From Mugil cephalus (lineage: Eukaryota > Chordata > Actinopteri > Mugiliformes > Mugilidae): 64,000 bases of DNA. Each line of letters begins with the position of its first letter. The stretch's first letter is position 1. A program made the position numbers and the translations under genes. Positions 45,774 through 56,600 of the stretch are shown one piece after another. The stretch is from positions 3,013,075 to 3,077,074 of the forward strand of contig NC_061776.1 of assembly GCF_022458985.1 (NCBI RefSeq), written 5' to 3'. The notes under the pieces are model-generated. The model ran no database searches. It was not told where the DNA came from and worked only from the letters and a program-made list of their open reading frames with translations.

Positions 45774-48700
45774 CATCTTCATCATCATTGTCTTCATCAT
45801 CATCATCATCATCATCATCATCTTCATCATCTTCATCATCATCACCATCATCACCATCATCATCATGAAGTGGGCGGAGCTTGACTCACCAGCTGTGGGC
45901 TTGTTGTGATTCATGTTGTTGTGGTTCTGGTAAATGGGCGGGGCCTGGTTCTGTGGCTGACCAATCACAGGAGTTGTAGACGGCGTGTTGACGTTGGACA
46001 GGATGCAGCCGGTGACTCTCTGAGGGACGGAGGTTTAAAGGTTTTTATTTTTTATCCGTGACTCTTAAAATGTTAAAATGTTTAATGGCAGAAAGAAGCA
46101 TTAAATACATTATAAATTATTTTATTTACTGAAAGTAAATTGTAGAATGATATAATTCTATAAATAAAAGTAATCTCTTCGGTAGACTATATTCAAAAAA
46201 ATATATTACTAATAAAAGTAATTTATTAGGTAGAGTATTTTTACTATTAACATTATTATTGAGTGATATATATTATTTAATAAAATAATTTATTCAATAA
46301 ACATTATTTATTACATTATTTATAAAGTATTCATAAGATTTTTTGGACACGTGATTCTCTTTTTATCTTTGACTCTGAGTTAAAATGTTGAAGGAGGTAG
46401 AAAGGAGGCGTTAAATACATTAATTGTATTTAATCAATTATTTAAATTAATTAAAGTAATTTAAATAAAATTAATACATAAATAAATTAATCTATTAAGT
46501 AGATTATATTTAATAAAATCTACTACTAAATAAAATCTATTATTATTAAAATAGTTTATTCATTAAACATTATTTATTATGCTGTTTAGTGATCATAGAG
46601 TGACTGTTATAAACTCATAAAGTTTTTATTTTTGGACACAAAACACAACATAAACATCACTTATAAAGTTATAATAGTAAATAATGTAGAATGAAACTGA
46701 ACCTGCTCCAGACAGAGAAACCAAACAGTTGATGAACGGCCGAGGAAAACAGAGGAGAGTCCGAACAAATCCAACCTTCATGGCTTCAGACTCACCTTCA
46801 TGAGGTCGCGGTGATGCTCCAGGACGCTGCAGGTGGTCTGCCAGGTGTCCTGGTAACACTCCCAGGGGTCCACCCTGCACCAACACCACCACATTAACAT
46901 CCACACAACAATGTCCTGCTGAAGTTCATATGTAGGTTTTATTTTACAGATCACATTTACTTCTGCCTCTATTGTACAAATAATACAGTAGCATAGAATC
47001 AAATCTTCATTGCCGTTGTATAAATACAACATTGTGGTATCATATGGGATCTCCATTACTGAAGTGTGAAGTAATTATAGGTCGCGCCAATCAGCTTAAC
47101 GTCGACCCTTTCAACATTCACAGATTTCCCTCCAAAAAAATCCAAAAAAAAAAAATCATGTAGGCGGCCATTTTGGAAATGGCTGCCAGAAGCTTCTGAC
47201 TGCAGATCATGGATCGGTCCACCAGGGGGCAGACAGAGTTGGTGTTAATCAGGTCTGTGAGGATGTAAATTATTTCACTGTCTTTTAATTGAAGTTAAAT
47301 CTCAAACCTTCTTTTAAAATACCAGAGATTAACATTATCTCACCTGATCCAATCAGACGACTGGACGGCCAGCTGACACATGGTGAGACGATGTCTGCTG
47401 GGAACCAGACCCTGGGGACAGAAAAACACACCTGGACTCAAACATCTGGACAAAAACTCTTGGACTGAAAACATTAAGAATTGTGCTAGAGAACCAGAAA
47501 ACTGAGTCTATCGCTGCCCCCGTGTTAAAGTCATGTTCACATCATGGAAAACGAAAAGCAACACGTCTGAAACGAAGAAGGATTCCTGATGCAGCTGAAA
47601 GTAGATTTATGGAGCATCTATTATTCATGTGTTTCTGTGGAGGCAGAGAAAAGTAGGACAAGGCCTTCATTAATTCCAGCAGGAAGCTGCCGAGAGCTGC
47701 AGCTGCAAACATGTGATCTGGATCAGTGAGCTACAGCAACCAGGCAGAATCAGAACCGGGCAGAACCAGAACCGGGCAGAACCAGAACCAGGCAGAACCA
47801 GACAAACCCAACTAGGACCAGGGAAAACTAACTAGAACCAGGTAGAACCAGTCACTCATCATCTGTGTCCAGATTCGGTTCTTCTCAGAATCCGAATCCG
47901 GAAACTGTTTCCACGTTCCTCTCCATCACCTGGACCCCCCTCCAACCAATCAGAGACATTTAAACTCATCACATGACGTGTACTTCTACTCTCATCACAT
48001 TAAGCCCCGCCCCCTTGTTATCGTCTGATTGACCTGATCGACCAATCAGACGATAACGTGTCGATGAGGAGGAGCTCCGTTTGTCTTCTGGTTCTGTAAC
48101 GTCAGTCGTCATCTTCATCAGCTCGGCTGAAACTTTCAGAGAGTTTATCGCGGTGCAGCCGAGATCTTCTGATGCTACTGATCAGCTTTAAAAGCCCAGA
48201 ACCCGAGTGGAGCTTCCAGCGGTTCCATCGTGTTTAGCTCAGAGGCTTCAAAGCAGTTCACACTTTTTCTCCAGAAGTTCTCTCAGTAAACCAGGGGCGT
48301 CAAACTTGTCTTAGTTCAGGGGCCACGATCAGTAACACAACAGCATAACAACCTTTAAGCAACAACAACTCCAGACTTTTTCCATTTGTTTTAGTGCAAA
48401 GACAAACAAGCAAGTTTACGTTAAAAAAAAAACAAAAAAAACAAAGTTTAAAAACGGAATTTCTTGAAAAATCCGTGTAATTGTTTCTCTTTTCTGCCTG
48501 CTGTTTAGTTCTGGTTCTGTCTAGTCCTGGTCTGTCTAGTCCTGGTCTGTCTAGTTCTGGTACTGGTCTGTCTAGTCCTGGGTCTGAAGTTATTTTCAAA
48601 TGTAAATCCAACAAAGCAGCAGAATAAATTAGAGGTTTAGAAAAACCAGAATTATCTGTTGGGGTGAGTTTATTAAGACCTGAATCTAATGATCCATGAG

Positions 48701-50607
48701 GGAAAGTGTTTGGTCACAGTAACTTAGTAGCACTGAAAAACACACAAGTGAAAAAAAGATGAAATAAATCTCGCAAAATAAAATCTTTTTTTTGTAGAAT
48801 TAGCAAATGTACAAGATACAGAGAGAGAAGAATATACAGTGTACACGTAGGAACAATAATAAAGTACAATAATGTGCATGAGCATGAATAACAAAGCAAA
48901 ACAGATATATTCAGCGACGTGAACAGAACACAACACTGAGACCAGGACTGGACAGAACCAGGACTAGACAGAACCAGGACTGGACAGAACCAGGACTAGA
49001 CAGAACCAGGACTAGACAGAACCAGGACTAAACAGACCCAGGACTAGGCTGTAGAGGTTTTTGCTAAATGACAATCTGGATTTGAAAGTAATGAACCTCT
49101 GTAAGTAAAAGAAAACCGAGTGTGTGGACACGACTGAAGAGGGACCATGACTTCAGGGCCACATAAACAGAGTGAGTGGGTTCAGTGAACGTCGTCGTCT
49201 CTACTCACTGGTTTCCCGTAGGAGTCGTGCACCGGTGAAATGATTCCTCCGATCACGATGAAACGACCCGTTTTATGAAGATATTCTCTGGCTCTTTCTG
49301 GAAAACAAGAAACAAACGAGAGTCAGACACCAGAGAAACATCTGGAACACTTTAAACTCAACCTCCACCTCCATCACCTCCATCACCTCCACCTCCACGG
49401 TGGTAGTTTCAGTCTGGCTCATGTCGTCTATTTTATTTTCACTTTTAACAATTAATAAACCAAAATGGCTGCCGTTCACATCCTGTTTTTGTTCTACAAG
49501 TAGATTTTACTTTTAAACTCATCTGAGCTCTCAATGTTTCTATCAACTTCTAATACTGAGATAGATCCAGCTTTGAAGCATTTTAAGGAATAAAACTGAT
49601 ATTTCCATCTTTAGATTCATCCTATGTTTTAATTATTGTTTGTGTTTTTGTGAATCATAGATTTGGTTTCATGTTATTGTTGTCGTCATTAATCCCTGAC
49701 ACCAATGTCTGAAACGTAGTCAGCTGATCAGTGACTGACATACTCACTTATAATTATAATAATAATGTTGATATTATTATTATTATTATTATCAGATATT
49801 AATGTTCATTTAAAGACGACCAATCAAAGCCAGACAAAAATAAATGAACTTCCAGTCACATGAAGATAAAAGTAAAGAGGTTAAAGGTAATAAACTGAGG
49901 TAGGTGAAGGAGTCTGACCATGAAAGTACAAAAACCAGATAAAAGCCCAAAGGGGTGGGGGTGGGGGTGGGGAGCAAAACAAAACAGGAAACAGAAAATG
50001 CTCAAAACTCGAATTAAACAACATTTAAAGACGTGGATGAACCCGGAGCCTCCTCATGAACATCTGTAACACATCTGTCATCGGACAGACTCCATGTTTG
50101 TTTGTGTTGTTACATCAGAGATTATTCATCATCCCGTTTGGCCTCCTAATGACGCAGGAACCAGTGGTCCTGGTCCTGGTCCTGGTCCTGGTTCTAGTTC
50201 GGTTCCGGGCTGCCCCACAGGCCCCTCGGAGCCTGTCTGAGTCCGGTTTCGTCCCCCCTCTGTGCCTCTGTCCTGGTTACGTGTCGGAGCCGTCGCCCAT
50301 TTCAGCACCACCCTGCTAGTGGACAGCGGCCTAGCGCCTCCCACCAGACTCCATTCATATTTCTGGAGTTTTAAGGTTCGGCTGAGATTCTGATCACCAG
50401 AACCGACACTGACGGGTTCCGATTGATCTCCATCTCGCAAAAAAATCACCCCCTCCTCCTCCCCGGCCACCCTCCTCCCCCCCCCCCCACGCTGCCCACG
50501 GTCCCCACGGCCAGACTCTCACCGAACATGTGGATGTGTCCCTTGGTGATGGGGTTGAAGCTGCCGCAGGACAGCAGGATGACGTGGGTCTTGGAGCTTT
50601 CTGTCAT
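41470..50607 (-). CDS. nmnat2: Nicotinamide mononucleotide adenylyltransferase 2, 11 coding exons
   Basis: 309 aa (human 307). Exons: 50523-50607, 49209-49297, 47344-47411, 46796-46874, 45890-46019, 45388-45471, 45117-45161, 44952-45028, 42736-42837, 42585-42652, 41470-41572; all are GT-AG and phases agree. It makes NAD from NMN and ATP. The nucleotide-binding [10 protein letters not shown] is at residues 15-24 and the C-terminal SSTKSR motif at about 271-276. The Cys pair 166-167 (KICCVHP) matches the palmitoylated cysteines that attach human NMNAT2 to Golgi and axonal vesicles. In mammals this labile enzyme protects axons by restraining SARM1. The gene faces lamc2 tail-to-tail. Exons 5-11 used here come from duplication unit 2; exon 6 has an unusually poor acceptor in this unit. 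The start ATG is set by homology of [11 protein letters not shown] to human. Confidence 0.93.
44194..44800. mobile_element. Tc1/mariner-type non-autonomous element, copy 2
   Basis: Twin of 38128-38734 inside the second duplication unit, with the same TA-flanked ends. The element therefore inserted before the duplication. Confidence 0.7.
45270..45375 (+). repeat. (GGA)n microsatellite, copy 2
   Basis: Twin of 39205-39309, one triplet longer. Confidence 0.9.
45480..45870 (+). repeat. (CAT)n microsatellite, copy 2, interrupted
   Basis: About 390 bases of CAT triplets broken by CTCAT, TTAT and similar words, longer and less pure than copy 1. Its left end reaches the exon 6 acceptor of nmnat2. 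Confidence 0.95.
46040..46680. other. AT-rich part of nmnat2 intron 4
   Basis: Mostly ATTAAT/TTATTA-type sequence, without exon signals. Confidence 0.5.
47219..47232 (+). promoter_or_regulatory. Candidate CTCF site in nmnat2 intron 3
   Basis: CCACCAGGGGGCAG fits the CTCF core consensus on the plus strand. Motif match only. Confidence 0.35.
47745..47850 (+). repeat. CAGAACCGGG minisatellite
   Basis: Degenerate units of CAGAACCAGAACCGGG in nmnat2 intron 2. Confidence 0.6.
48004..48057. promoter_or_regulatory. GC box plus CCAAT-bearing perfect inverted repeat in nmnat2 intron 2
   Basis: CCCCGCCCCC is followed by 15-bp perfect arms GTTATCGTCTGATTG (48017-48031) and CAATCAGACGATAAC (48043-48057) around an 11-base loop. 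The right arm overlaps CCAATCAG, an NF-Y-type word. It could be an intronic regulatory element or an RNA hairpin; function is inferred only. Confidence 0.35.
48292..49180. mobile_element. hAT-like repeat fragment(s) and minisatellites, nmnat2 intron 2
   Basis: Starts CAGGGGCGTCAAACTTG then AGTTCAGGGGCCACGATCAG, the left end of a very common fish hAT element. Inside are degenerate GTCTAGTCCTGGTCT repeats (48510-48580) and the complementary-type ACCAGGACTAGACAG repeats (48940-49045). A GGGCCACAT word near 49157 may be the other end. Confidence 0.5.
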
Positions 50608-50686
50608 GGTTCTACCAGTCTCCCGTGGTCCGGTTCGCTCCGGTCCCGGTCTTGTGTGGTTCTGTCTGAGGAAACGCAGCCTCCGC

Positions 50687-50712
50687 AGAGAGAGAGAGAG
50701 AGAGAGAGAGAG
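50687..50712 (+). repeat. (AG)n tract in the presumed nmnat2 5' UTR
   Basis: Thirteen AG units about 80 bases upstream of the nmnat2 ATG, bracketed by inverted CCGCAGA and TCTGCGG words. No TATA box is seen for nmnat2. Confidence 0.7.
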
Positions 50713-50795
50713 TCTGCGGCAGGAAGCTGGTTTCTCTTAAAGAGACACTGGTCTGTTCTCTGCTACTGCATCACAGCCTCAGGAAGCGAAACGAG

Positions 50796-51815
50796 CTAGA
50801 CTAGACCAGACTAGACTAGACTAGACTAGACCAGACCAGACCAGACTAGACCAGACTAGACCAGACCAGACTAGACCAGACTAGACCAGACCAGACCAGA
50901 CTAGACCACACCAGACCAGACTAGACCAGACCAGACTAGACTAGACTAGACTAGACCAGACCAGACCAGACCAGACCAGACCAGACCAGATCGGACTAGA
51001 CCAGACCAGACCAGACTAGACCAGACTAGACCAGACCAGACTAGACCAGACTAGACCAGACCAGACCAGACTAGACCAGACTAGACCAGACCAGACTAGA
51101 CCAGACTAGACTAGACTAGACTAGACTAGACCAGACTAGACCAGACCAGACCAGACCAGACTAGACAAGACCAGACTAGACCAGACTAGACCAGACTAGA
51201 CCACACCAGACCAGACTAGACCAGACCAGACTAGACTAGACTAGACTAGACCAGACCAGACCAGACCAGACCAGACCAGACCAGATCGGACTAGACCAGA
51301 CCACACCAGACTAGACTAGACCAGACTAGACCAGACTAGACTAGACTAGACTAGACTAGACCAGACCACACCAGACTAGACTAGACCAGACCAGACCAGA
51401 CCAGACCAGACTAGACTAGACTAGACCAGACCAGACTAGACCAGACTAGACTAGACCAGACCAGACCAGACCAGACTAGACTAGACCAGACCAGACCAGA
51501 CCAGACCAGACCAGATCAGACTAGACCAGACCACACCAGACTAGACTAGACCAGACTAGACCAGACTAGACTAGACTAGACTAGACCAGATCACACCAGA
51601 CTAGACTAGACCAGACCAGACCAGACCAGACCAGACCAGACTAGACTAGACTAGACCAGACTAGACCAGACTAGACCACACCAGACTAGACCAGACCAGA
51701 CCAGACCAGACTAGACTAGACTAGACCAGACTAGACCAGACTAGACCAGACTAGACCAGACTAGACCAGACCAGACTAGACCAGACCAGACTAGACTAGA
51801 CTAGACTAGACTAGA
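50796..51815. repeat. 1020-bp pentamer array (CTAGA/CCAGA), 204 units
   Basis: Composed almost only of CTAGA and CCAGA, with rare CCACA, TCGGA, TCAGA, TCACA and CAAGA variants. The five-base register is never broken over 204 units. Long identical unit strings recur: the string ending in seven CCAGA then TCGGA ends at 50995 and again at 51290 (295 bp apart), and the string after 51290 recurs after 51520 with few changes (230 bp apart). This indicates higher-order duplication by unequal exchange. It begins about 190 bases upstream of the nmnat2 ATG. Confidence 0.97.
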
Positions 51816-52814
51816 CCATTTTAATCACATTGTAGAGTATCTTTATATTTTATATTTCTTTCTTTCGGTCTTTTATAAATATGCTCTGTTTCTAGAGTGT
51901 TGTTATTTCGTGTATATTTTTATTATAACATCTTTGTCTGTGGATCAGTTTAAACATTCCTCACTGGGGCCGTGGCAGATGGAAAAAACGACTTTTTGTG
52001 GTTGTTCTTCTTGGCCAGTCTGGAATATTGACTATTTTTCATTGTCGCTTTGTAACCAACAGTTGAACATGTGCTTCTTCACCACATACGACGTCCAGAG
52101 GTAGAATCTGGTTCGGTCACTGATGGAGGCTGAACCCCACGACTTCACACTGACTGACTGAGTTAGTTTACATCAGACAACAGAATCTAGAGGCTTTATT
52201 ATTATTTTTTTTTCCCAGTTGGTGGCAGTAAAGCACATATAAATTAGTGCACTATAAATCCTATAAATCCCACAGAGGAAGAGGAAGTGGAGCACAACCT
52301 AAAGTGGACGTCGGTTCTATCCCCTAAGAGTGAGGCTTTAACTGCTTCAGACTCCTCATTGTAAATATCATGGCCCAGTCGAGGCTGGATCTGCTTCAGA
52401 AAGTTCAGCGTTGTCTTTCTGTGGGTTCCTGCCCACACAGCTGGTGGATGAGAGGAAGCATTAGTAAAGCTGCAATCCAAAGCAAATCAAAGTATAATCT
52501 AAGGAAGGATGGAAATACCTGTGGGATAATGAGAGCACAACTTTCATAAAAGTCAGTGTTGGTTGGAGTAGGACTACAAGTAGAAACAGAATAAGCATAA
52601 TAATGGTTTATGTGAGTGTGGTTTTAGTAGAGAGACTGTAGAGCTTGTTACAGAAAATTGTTCATTATATCAACAGTAAATAACATATCTATCAATTAGA
52701 GGAAGAAGAGGTTACATTGAAAATATCTAAACTATTCCAAAAACATTTGTATTAAAGGGTGTTTTTTATTAATTAATTTATTTTGAAAAAGAGGTTTATT
52801 TTGTAGGATTCAGA
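51816..52814. other. No gene recognised
   Basis: Intergenic, AT-rich. The ORFs at 51910-52104 and 52244-52480 have no recognisable content. Confidence 0.4.
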
Positions 52815-53175
52815 TCATCCAGTAGCGCTGATGCCTCCAGGTTTGAGTCCAGCTTGAGTGTTTCTGGGTGGAGTTTGCATGTTCTCCCTGTGTCTGCGTG
52901 GGTTCTCTCCAGGTTCTCCGGTTTCCTCCCACCTCCAGAGACATGCTCGTTAGGCTGATAGGTGACTCTACACTGACCCCAGGTGTGAGTGTGAATGGTT
53001 GTTTGTCTCAGTGTTAGTCCTGGGACAGACTGGAGACATGTCCAGGGTGGACACCGCCTCTCACCCGATGAAAGCTGGGACAGACTCCAGCAAACCCCGC
53101 GACCCTATATGATATAGAACATGATAGGAGGTCATCCAGATCCACACTCCAGCTCAGTAGGTGGCGGTAATGCAC
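52815..53175 (+). mobile_element. SINE/LINE-type dispersed fish repeat
   Basis: AGCGCTGATGCCTCCAGG then GGTTTGAGTCCAGC (tRNA-like B-box) runs into GGAGTTTGCATGTTCTCCC and TGCGTGGGTTCTCTCC, then CCTGGGACAGACTGGAGAC. These are landmark words of an abundant fish retroposon. It shares the tRNA-like head with 2441-2570. Confidence 0.6.
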
Positions 53176-53215
53176 CTGAAAGTTGTTTACAACCACCGTT
53201 TAAAACGATAATAAA

Positions 53216-53217
53216 AG

Positions 53218-53248
<31 letters not shown>
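53216..53248 (+). repeat. (AAG)n microsatellite
   Basis: About eleven AAG units just upstream of the zinc-finger gene. Confidence 0.9.
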
Positions 53249-53468
53249 CTAGTCTAGAGTGTCGTTTATTTTATTCTATCTTATTTCACTGGGTTCAATG
53301 CTGTTGATCGTGTCATTTATTTATTTATTTCAGTTGTAAATGAAACTCAACGACCAACATTTTATTCCTCGTGTGAATAAAGATTTCAAAGTGGAGCGGA
53401 ACTAAAAGTGGACCTCGGTTCTCGGCCGGACCCGGGCAGCGGGACACCAGGCGGAAGCGTTGACTATG

Positions 53469-53551
<83 letters not shown>
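53469..53551 (+). repeat. (GT)n microsatellite
   Basis: About 41 GT units roughly 50-130 bases before the first coding exon of the zinc-finger gene. Confidence 0.95.
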
Positions 53552-53552
<1 letters not shown>

Positions 53553-53600
53553 ACTGAGCTGGAGGACGTTGTGTCGTCGTGTCGCAGATAAAAACTAACG

Positions 53601-56600
53601 ATGTCTTCAGCTGAGACAGAGACGTCGAGGTCCGACGTCCTCAAAGGTAACATTAGCTCCAGCTAGCATTAGCTGCTGTTAGCCTGTTAGCCTGTTAGCC
53701 TAGCCACGGTAGCCAGGCTGAGTAGTAGAAGACAGAGATCTGGTCTGGTCTATGGTTTATTTTGATCTGATATAGTCTGGTCTGCACGAATTGAGCCTAA
53801 TCTGGTTTAACCTGGTCTGGTTTAGTCTAGTCTATGATTTAGCTTAATCTGGTCTCATGTGGTCTACGTGAATCTAGTGAAATCTGATGCTTTCTTGTCG
53901 AGTCTGGTTTAGTTTCTAGTCTGTGGTTTAATTTAATCTAATATAGTCTAGTTTAGTTTAATCTGGATTAGTCTGGTCTGGTTTAGTTTAATCTGGATTA
54001 GTCTGGTCTGGTTTAGTTTAATCTGGATTAGTCTGATCTGGTTTGGTTTAGTCTTTTTTAGTTTAATCTGGATTAGTCTGGTCTGGTTTAGTCTGGTTTC
54101 GTTTAATCTGGATGAATCTAGTCTGGTTTAATTTAATCTGGTCTGGTTCTGGTTAATCTGGATTAATCTAGTCTGGTTTAGTCTGGTTTCGTTTAATCTG
54201 GATTAATCTAGTCTGGTTTAATTTAATCTGGTCTGGCTCTGGTTAATCTGGATTAATCTGGTTTTGTTTAATCTGGTTTAGACACAGTTTGTCCTTGATG
54301 CAGTTTAAATGCACTAAAGTTGAGTTTTTACAGATTACTGATTAAATGTTCCATGTTCTTTAGAACAAACCAGTGATTGTCAACCTGGAGTCACGGCTCA
54401 TATTTTACGTTAGATCATGTCTAAAGAACTGATGAAACAATGATCATCTCCTGTCACTTTACTCACTGTTTACTGACTCGTCTCATGCGTTCGTACCAGA
54501 GGACACTTATTCCAGCCGTACCAGCCCAGGGAAGCTACCGCTACTGAAGCACTTACTATTATCTAGAGTGACCGAGCCCTTCATCCGGGTCAGAACCAGT
54601 TTCTTTTCTTCATCCGGGTCAGAACCAGTTTGTTTTCTTCATCCGGGTCAGAACCAGTTTCTTTTCCAGCGTTTATCCATCGCTGTCGCTCTCAGAGCAT
54701 CAGGACTTATTCTGTTGTTTGAATTCCAGCTGGTAGATAAACAGGTTAATCATCCACCTTCTGCCCTCTAGTGGAAGAGGATTTAATTCTTCTTCCTGTC
54801 GCTTTACGTCGTCGGCATAGACGAACCAAGACTAATTATTTGAAGTAAATAAATAATAATTTTCTAACCGTTGAAACTGGATAATGTCCCGCGGCTCAGC
54901 TGATGATCTCTCTCAGCACAGAACAGATTATATGTCGTAAAAGATAAACATGAACAGTATGTGTGATGATAGTGGTAGAACATGGACTCAGATGAGACTA
55001 AGAACTGTCAGAGGTTGTGTCTCTTTGTCCCTCCAGATCTGTCACTGCAACATGTCTGTAAGGAGGAAGAGGAGGCATTTACTGACCAGAGGAACTCCAG
55101 TCTGGACCAGGAGGAACCAGAACCTCCACAGATTAAGGAGGAACCAGAGGAACCAGAACTTCTACAGATTAAAGAGGAAGAGTTGGAGCAGTTTGCACTG
55201 AAGCAGGAGGCTGATTCCTTCCTGGAGACGCCTACTGATGAGGAAAGTGATCCCAGCGAACCAGAACCAAACCGGGACCAGCTCCTCTCTCACATTTCTC
55301 CTGGAGCTGAGAGCCCAGATCAGGGAGGAGTCGAGCATGTGGACTCAGGATCCACCAGAAACGAAGAGCTGAGTCCAAAGAAGAGACGTCGCAGAGACAC
55401 GAGTCGCAGTAAGAATGTAGACGACGGTCACATCCCAGAGAGTCGGAGTGATACTGACGCAGGTAAAAAGTCTGTGACATGTGACGTCTGTGGAAAAGTC
55501 TTCAGGTTTAAGTCCAAGATGAAGATTCACTACAGAAGTCACACAGGTGAGAAACCGTACTCGTGTGAAACATGTGGTAAAAGTTTTAGGTATCAGTACG
55601 ACGTGAAAATCCACATGAGGGCTCACACCGGCGAGAAGCCGTACCTTTGCAAAACCTGCGGGAAGACGTTTTTCGACTTGTCCGAATTCACGCAGCACAC
55701 GGCGGCGCACAGAGACGAGAAGCCGTACTGCTGTGAAATATGCGAGAGGCGGTTCAGCCTGAGGCATCACCTGAACGTCCACATGAGGGCTCACACCGGA
55801 GAGAAGCCGTACTCCTGCAAAATATGCGGCGAGAGCTTCACTCACAGCGGAGGCTTGACCTTCCACATGAGAATTCACACCGACGACAAGTCGTCCTCTT
55901 GTGAGACATGTGGCAAAACCCTCAGCGAAAGAATCCAGGAGACCGTTCGGAAGAGTTCGCAGGCAGGCGAGAAACCATCACCGTGCTCAACATGCAGCTC
56001 CAGAGAGTCAGTATCAGAGAGTCAGTGTGACACCGACACAGGCAAGAAGTCTGTGATCTGTGACGTCTGTGGGAAAGGCTTCAAGTTTATGTATCTAATG
56101 AAGATACACCACAGGACTCACACGGGCGAGAAGCCGTTCTCCTGTGAAACGTGTGGTAAAAGTTTCAGTCGCAGTAGTCACCTGAACGCTCACATGAGGA
56201 CTCACACAGGTGAGAAGCCGTATAGTTGTGAAACTTGCGGGAAGCGATTCAGTCAAAGTGTTAACTTGACCGTCCACATGAGGACTCACTCCGGCGAGAT
56301 GCCGTACAGCTGTGAAATGTGCGGTCAATATTTTAGGTACAAGTACGACCTGAAAGTCCACGTGGGAACTCACACGGGTGAGACGCCTTACTCCTGCAAA
56401 ATCTGTGGGAAAAAGTTCTTCGACTTGTCGGTGTTCACGAAGCATTCGACGATCCACACCAGTGAGAAGCCGCACTGCTGCAAAACGTGTGGGAAATGCT
56501 TCAGCCGCAGCAGCAATTTGATCTCGCACATGAGGACTCACACGGGCGAGAAGCCGTTCACCTGTGAAATGTGCGGGAAGAAATTTAGGTACAACTGCGC

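Larger units (their letters stand above)
39834..46002. repeat. Tandem duplication unit, copy 2 (nmnat2 3' half)
   Basis: Second unit, contiguous with exons 1-4. Its right edge lies inside exon 5, since copy 1 ends at the matching point. The GG shared at the junction (39834-39835) could belong to either unit. Confidence 0.9.

Noticed and set aside
50796-51815. CRISPR-like or satellite array
   Set aside because: No spacers and a five-base period; it is a vertebrate simple-repeat array, not CRISPR.
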